Shown here piece after piece: positions 60,460-64,000 of a DNA stretch of 64,000 bases. The stretch covers positions 756,409-820,408 of the forward strand of contig NZ_LJSD01000011.1 in assembly GCF_001303895.1 (NCBI RefSeq), given 5' to 3'. The stretch's first letter is position 1. Each line of letters opens with the position of its first letter. The stretch is from Mesorhizobium sp. 1M-11 (GTDB taxonomy: Bacteria > Pseudomonadota > Alphaproteobacteria > Rhizobiales > Rhizobiaceae). The position numbers were made by a program, and so were the translations under genes. The notes beneath the pieces were generated by a model, which saw only the letters and a program-made list of their open reading frames with translations, made no database searches and was not told where the DNA came from.

Positions 60460-61667
60460 GCGGGCGTCACCTCCTTGTTGCCGCCGGCCACTGCAGCCGG
60501 GCTTGAGCCCACCAATTGTTCGTAGAGACCCGGATCGGTGGCGCCTTCGGTGTTGACCAGAAGGATGCGGGATGTGGCGTCGAGGCGCAGTGCCGCCTTC
60601 AAATCCGGTTCGGCCAGCGCGCGTGTCAGGCCGGCAAGGCCGACACAGCCGCTTTCGCCGGAGACGATCGCCGGGTCATGACCTGCCGGCCATGCCAGCC
60701 GGTTCATGGCCGCAACAGCGTCTTCTTCCTCGACCGCCATGAACGCGTCGGCAGCACGCGACAGCACGCGCCAGGCGACCAGCGAGGGCTCGTAGCATTC
60801 CAGCATAGCCATTACGGTTGGCTCGCCATGGTCGATCCTCGTCACATGGCCGGCATGGGCGGTTGCCAGGATGCAGGCCGCGCGGGCCGGTTCGACCACC
60901 ACCAAGCTCGGACGGTCCTTTCCAAGCGTTTCGGCAAAATGCCCTGCCATCGCCGCAGCGATGCCGCCAACGCCGGCCTGCACGAAGACATGGGTCGGCG
61001 GCCTGTCGATCTGGCTCAAAGCCTCGTGTGCGATCGCCGTATAACCCTGCATGACCAGACCGGGAATGCGTTCGTAGCCTGGCCATGACGTGTCCGAAAC
61101 AATCGACCAGCCTTCGCGCTCGGCAACACGTGCGGCCTCGGCCACGGTCTCGTCGTAGGTCCCGTCGATGCGGATCATTTCGGCACCGAAGCTGGCAATC
61201 GCAGCGACCCTTTCATCGCTGACACCGCCATGCACGAAGATGACGGATCTCGCGCCGACAAGCTGCGCACCTTGCGCAACCGAGCGGCCGTGATTGCCGT
61301 CAGTGGCGCAGGCGAACGTCTTCCTGGCAGCCAACGCCCGCACGCTCGGACGGCCAAGATCGGCGAAACCGACATCGCGATCGAAGTGACGTGACGCCTC
61401 TTCAAGCACAAGCCGGACCACCGCATAGGAACCGCCGAGCGCCTTGAAGCTGCCGAGACCGAGCCGCCGCCCCTCGTCCTTCATGTGGATCGCACCGACA
61501 CCCAGCGCATCCGCCAGCGCCGGCAAGGCCACAAGCGGGGTGGCGACAGCATTTTCGCGAAACTCCAGGAAGCGCTCCACTTCACGCACACCATGCGCGC
61601 TCAAGGACGCGGCATCGACCGGGAGCAACCGGGCGTTATGGTCGGAATGGGTGTTGAGCAGAAACAT
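60456..61667 (-). CDS. Diaminopropionate ammonia-lyase-like PLP enzyme
   Basis: The 403-residue fold-type II PLP protein has the Schiff-base Lys in LGSFKALGGSYA near residue 75, DGNHGRSVAQGAQ for substrate carboxylate and PLP contact, and SGESGCVGLAG near the C-terminus. The length is close to the usual size of about 400. The enzyme splits 2,3-diaminopropionate into pyruvate and two ammonia. The start at 61667 (MFLLNTHSD) is preferred with GAGAGG ahead; 61709 is an alternative. It is divergent from an Lrp-type gene, with a palindrome between. A threonine ammonia-lyase-like role is possible but less likely. Confidence 0.85.
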   Translation of the reverse strand: MFLLNTHSDHNARLLPVDAASLSAHGVREVERFLEFRENAVATPLVALPALADALGVGAIHMKDEGRRLGLGSFKALGGSYAVVRLVLEEASRHFDRDVGFADLGRPSVRALAARKTFACATDGNHGRSVAQGAQLVGARSVIFVHGGVSDERVAAIASFGAEMIRIDGTYDETVAEAARVAEREGWSIVSDTSWPGYERIPGLVMQGYTAIAHEALSQIDRPPTHVFVQAGVGGIAAAMAGHFAETLGKDRPSLVVVEPARAACILATAHAGHVTRIDHGEPTVMAMLECYEPSLVAWRVLSRAADAFMAVEEEDAVAAMNRLAWPAGHDPAIVSGESGCVGLAGLTRALAEPDLKAALRLDATSRILLVNTEGATDPGLYEQLVGSSPAAVAGGNKEVTPA

Positions 61668-61711
61668 CCGCCTCTCTCTCGCAGGGTCCGCGAAGATGTA
61701 TTGCATCGCGG

Positions 61712-61724
61712 GCGCAAATTGCGC
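61712..61724. promoter_or_regulatory. Candidate Lrp-type operator
   Basis: GCGCAAATTGCGC is a perfect 13-base palindrome (central A) placed between the divergent diaminopropionate ammonia-lyase (start 61667) and Lrp-like (start 61768) genes. An AT-rich core inside symmetric arms is the usual form of Lrp/AsnC binding sites. Confidence 0.45.
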
Positions 61725-61767
61725 TGTATTCCGCCACGACCCGCGCAAGTTTGTTTCACGAGGCAGC

Positions 61768-62262
61768 ATGGTGGCGAAACCGGCAATCGAACTCGACAGT
61801 TTCGATCTGGCGATCCTCGCCATCCTGCAGAAGGACAACGCCACGCCGCAACGGCTGGTCGGCGAGGCGGTCAATCTCTCCGCTCCCGCCGTGCAGCGGC
61901 GTATCAGGCGTCTTGAAGAGGCCGGCGTGATCGAGGCCAATGTCGCCATCGTCGATCCCGCCAAAGTCGGGCAAGCCATCACCATCTTCGTGGAAGTCGA
62001 GGTGGTCAGCGAAACCGCCGAACTCCTCGATGTCGCCAAGCGGGAATTCTCCGCCGCGCCCGAGGTGCAGCAATGCTACTATGTGACCGGCGAAGCGGAC
62101 TTCATCCTGATCATCATCGTGGCCACCATGGCTGACTATGAAGCGCTGACGCGCCGGCTGTTCTTTTCCAACAACAATGTCAAGAAATTCCGCACCTTTG
62201 TCGCCATGGACCGCGTCAAGGTCGGGCTCACCGTGCCATTGACGCAACCCGGCAAAGCATAG
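61768..62262 (+). CDS. Lrp/AsnC-family transcriptional regulator
   Basis: The 164-residue protein has an AsnC helix-turn-helix (LDSFDLAILAILQKDNATPQ, NLSAPAVQRRIRRLEEAG) and a C-terminal RAM effector domain (FVEVEVVSETAELLDVAKREF, VTGEADFILIIIVATMADYEAL in parts). ATG 61768 has GAGG five bases upstream. Local Lrp proteins commonly activate a divergent amino-acid catabolic gene in response to its substrate, here likely the diamino acid. Confidence 0.88.
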   Translation: MVAKPAIELDSFDLAILAILQKDNATPQRLVGEAVNLSAPAVQRRIRRLEEAGVIEANVAIVDPAKVGQAITIFVEVEVVSETAELLDVAKREFSAAPEVQQCYYVTGEADFILIIIVATMADYEALTRRLFFSNNNVKKFRTFVAMDRVKVGLTVPLTQPGKA

Positions 62263-62331
62263 ATCCAGGCCATTGCCCGCGCTGCATGAAATTGGCTGGG
62301 CAAAAGATACGCAAAGTGAAGTCGCAATTTC

Positions 62332-62348
62332 TTGATAATCGTACTCAA
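62332..62348. promoter_or_regulatory. Iron-responsive operator (RirA-type) upstream of exbB
   Basis: TTGA-N9-TCAA with core TGA-N9-TCA fits the RirA iron-responsive operator of rhizobia. It lies about 100 bases ahead of exbB, within the 182-base gap after the Lrp gene. Repression under iron sufficiency would be expected. Confidence 0.55.
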
Positions 62349-62444
62349 CAATGTTAGGTCGCTCTCGCTCGTATGAGCCGAGACCTGAGTGGATCAATAT
62401 CAAACCGCCGGATCGTCTCGGCTCCGTAAAGTGGAGACGAGACC

Positions 62445-63530
62445 TTGCAAGACGATATGCGCCTCAACGTCGCGAACCGGACAGGCCGGAAGACTTCATT
62501 CGGTCGGGTAACCCGCACCGCCGCGCTCGCAGCCCTCATTGCGGTGAACGTCGCACCGGCTCTGGCGCAGCAAGCAGCACCCGTTGAAAACACGGCTCCG
62601 GCCATGGCCCCAAGTGCCGGAGACGCGGCACCGACGCAAAACACGAATTCCGCGCAAGGCACAACATCTGCTCCTGCCCCTGCATCACAGCCCGCACCTT
62701 CGATGTCGGCGCCAACCGCGACGCCGTCTGCCCCCGGCGCTTCTGAGGCACCGACCATCGCCAAGGCGACATTGCCGCACAACCTGTCCCCCTGGGGCAT
62801 GTTCATGAGCGCGGACTGGGTCGTGAAGGGCGTCATGATTGGCCTTGCCTTCGCCTCGCTGGTGACCTGGACCGTGTGGCTGGCCAAATCGCTTGAGATT
62901 GCAGGTTCCAAGGCACGCCTTTCCAAGGCCTTGCGCGGCATCACGGGCGCGCGCCGGCTGGACGACGCGGCACAGGCGCTCGGCAAGGGCGCAGGCATCG
63001 GCGGCGTGCTGGTGCGGGCGGCCAGCGAAGAACTGGAAATGTCGCGACAGGATGACGGCAGCTACGATCCCGCCGGCGTCAAGGAGCGCGTGGAATCCCG
63101 GCTGATGCGCCTTCAGGCACAGGCTGGCCGGCGGCTGAGCCGCGGCACCGGCGTGCTGGCCACCATCGGCTCGACCGCTCCCTTCGTCGGCCTGTTCGGC
63201 ACGGTGTGGGGCATCATGAATTCCTTCATCGGCATCTCGGAAGCCCAGACCACCAACCTCGCCGTGGTCGCTCCCGGCATCGCCGAAGCGCTGCTCGCCA
63301 CCGCAGTCGGACTGATCGCCGCCATTCCGGCAGTGGTGATCTACAACGTCTTCGCACGCTCGATTACCGGCTACCGCCAGGGTCTGGCGGATGCCGCAGC
63401 CGGCGTGCAGCGATTGGTCAGCCGCGACCTCGATCGGGTCTCGCCGGCCCATGCCACAGCACGTCCGCATGTTGCGACACCTGCCGCCAGGCCCGCGAAC
63501 GGCCATCAGGCCCCATCCGTGGCCCTCTAG
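62445..63530 (+). CDS. exbB: TonB-system proton channel subunit ExbB
   Basis: The 361-residue protein has a signal-like N-terminus (TAALAALIAVNVAPALAQ), a Pro/Ala-rich stretch (about residues 40-110), and the MotA/TolQ/ExbB domain with three TMs (WVVKGVMIGLAFASLVTWTVW, then GVLATIGSTAPFVGLFGTVWGIM, AEALLATAVGLIAAIPAVVIY in parts). The long N-terminal extension is typical of alphaproteobacterial ExbB. Start is TTG 62445 (GGAG eight bases upstream) or ATG 62457. With ExbD and TonB it powers outer-membrane iron uptake. Confidence 0.92.
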   Translation: MQDDMRLNVANRTGRKTSFGRVTRTAALAALIAVNVAPALAQQAAPVENTAPAMAPSAGDAAPTQNTNSAQGTTSAPAPASQPAPSMSAPTATPSAPGASEAPTIAKATLPHNLSPWGMFMSADWVVKGVMIGLAFASLVTWTVWLAKSLEIAGSKARLSKALRGITGARRLDDAAQALGKGAGIGGVLVRAASEELEMSRQDDGSYDPAGVKERVESRLMRLQAQAGRRLSRGTGVLATIGSTAPFVGLFGTVWGIMNSFIGISEAQTTNLAVVAPGIAEALLATAVGLIAAIPAVVIYNVFARSITGYRQGLADAAAGVQRLVSRDLDRVSPAHATARPHVATPAARPANGHQAPSVAL

Positions 63531-63540
63531 GAGAAGCGCG

Positions 63541-63996
63541 ATGGCTGGCGGCATCAAGCAATCGTTCGACGACGACGATCTGCAGGAGAACCACGAGATC
63601 AACGTGACGCCTTTCATCGACGTCATGCTGGTCCTACTCATCATCTTCATGGTCGCCGCACCGCTGGCGACGGTCGACATCAATGTCGACCTGCCGGCTT
63701 CCACTGCAACGCCCGCACCGCGACCGGAAGAGCCGCTTTACGTCACGCTGAAAGACGACCTCAGCCTCGCGATCGGCCAGCAGACCGTGGATCGCCCTGT
63801 TTTCCAGCAGCAGCTGGACACGATCGCCCAGGGCGACAAGCAGAAGCGCATCTTCCTGCGCGCCGACCGGGGCGTCGCCTATGGCGAGTTGATGGAGGTG
63901 ATGAACCTGATGCGCGGTGCGGGCTACCTGAAAGTGGCTCTCGTCGGGCTGGAAACAATCCCAACGACGTCGCCAACCCCGGGAGCGGCACAGTGA
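63541..63996 (+). CDS. exbD: TonB-system subunit ExbD
   Basis: The 151-residue protein has one N-terminal TM with the key Asp (NVTPFIDVMLVLLIIFMVAAP) and a periplasmic domain ending LKVALVGLETIP. GAGAAG sits just upstream of the ATG, 10 bases after the exbB stop. It pairs with ExbB to couple the proton gradient to TonB. Confidence 0.92.
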   Translation: MAGGIKQSFDDDDLQENHEINVTPFIDVMLVLLIIFMVAAPLATVDINVDLPASTATPAPRPEEPLYVTLKDDLSLAIGQQTVDRPVFQQQLDTIAQGDKQKRIFLRADRGVAYGELMEVMNLMRGAGYLKVALVGLETIPTTSPTPGAAQ

Positions 63997-64000
63997 CAGC
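63993..64000 (+). CDS. Possible start of tonB (cut by window edge)
   Basis: A GTG at 63993 overlaps the exbD stop (GTGA) and leaves only eight bases in the window. In exbBD operons of this group tonB often follows. The call rests on position alone. Confidence 0.3.

Noticed and set aside
1..64000. tRNA, rRNA, CRISPR arrays, transposases and phage genes
   Set aside because: No cloverleaf, rRNA segment, regular repeat-spacer array, DDE transposase or integrase reading was seen on either strand.

Overview
The window is GC-rich bacterial chromosomal DNA from an alphaproteobacterium of the order Hyphomicrobiales (Rhizobiales). A Mesorhizobium/Aminobacter-like (Phyllobacteriaceae) source is my best guess. 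The grounds are the fixNOQP and fixGHIS cytochrome cbb3 order, an FnrN-type regulator next to a HemN-like gene, many ABC importers, and intergenic palindromes of the kind common in rhizobia. There are no rRNA or tRNA genes, CRISPR arrays, insertion sequences or phage genes. The window is cut inside a gene at the left edge (enoyl-CoA hydratase-like) and just after a possible tonB start at the right edge.

Layout. (1) 1-7.8 kb: an aryl-CoA catabolic operon on the minus strand (fused 2-aminobenzoyl/salicylyl-CoA monooxygenase-reductase, SDR, cupin, partial enoyl-CoA hydratase). It lies beside a GntR regulator and a divergent TrpXYZ-like ABC importer; a 13-bp motif is shared by both promoter regions. 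(2) 7.8-24.1 kb: a second catabolic island with two MarR regulators, a two-subunit indolepyruvate/2-oxoacid:ferredoxin oxidoreductase, an exported VOC protein, a cyclase-family (isatin hydrolase/kynurenine formamidase-like) enzyme, two paralogous FAD oxidoreductases, RidA, a complete peptide-type ABC importer and an MBL-fold hydrolase. (3) 24.4-34.7 kb: sulfur amino acid metabolism. Cystathionine beta-synthase and gamma-lyase-like genes are followed by an opposing cluster with an amino-acid ABC importer lacking its ATPase, two paralogous isopenicillin-N-synthase-like dioxygenases, O-acetylhomoserine sulfhydrylase and a small membrane protein. A conserved 25-bp element precedes the first gene of each of its two transcription units. 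(4) 34.7-45.7 kb: microaerobic respiration, fixNOQP, fixGHIS, a hemerythrin-like protein, fnrN and hemN, with three FNR/FixK boxes. (5) 45.7-49.4 kb: DedA and a NitT/TauT-type ABC transporter with a fused double permease. (6) 49.5-59.3 kb: two divergent carbohydrate importers without ATPases, then an amino-sugar-like operon (PIG-L deacetylase, ROK kinase, GntR/UTRA, SIS). (7) 59.3-62.3 kb: an M20 amidohydrolase with diaminopropionate ammonia-lyase and a divergent Lrp regulator. (8) 62.3-64 kb: exbBD behind a RirA-type iron box.

The window is an accessory metabolic region (aromatic, organosulfur, amino sugar and diamino acid use) around a core microaerobic respiration locus. Functions come from motifs and general family knowledge; no database search was run. 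Substrates of the transport and catabolic modules are inferences.
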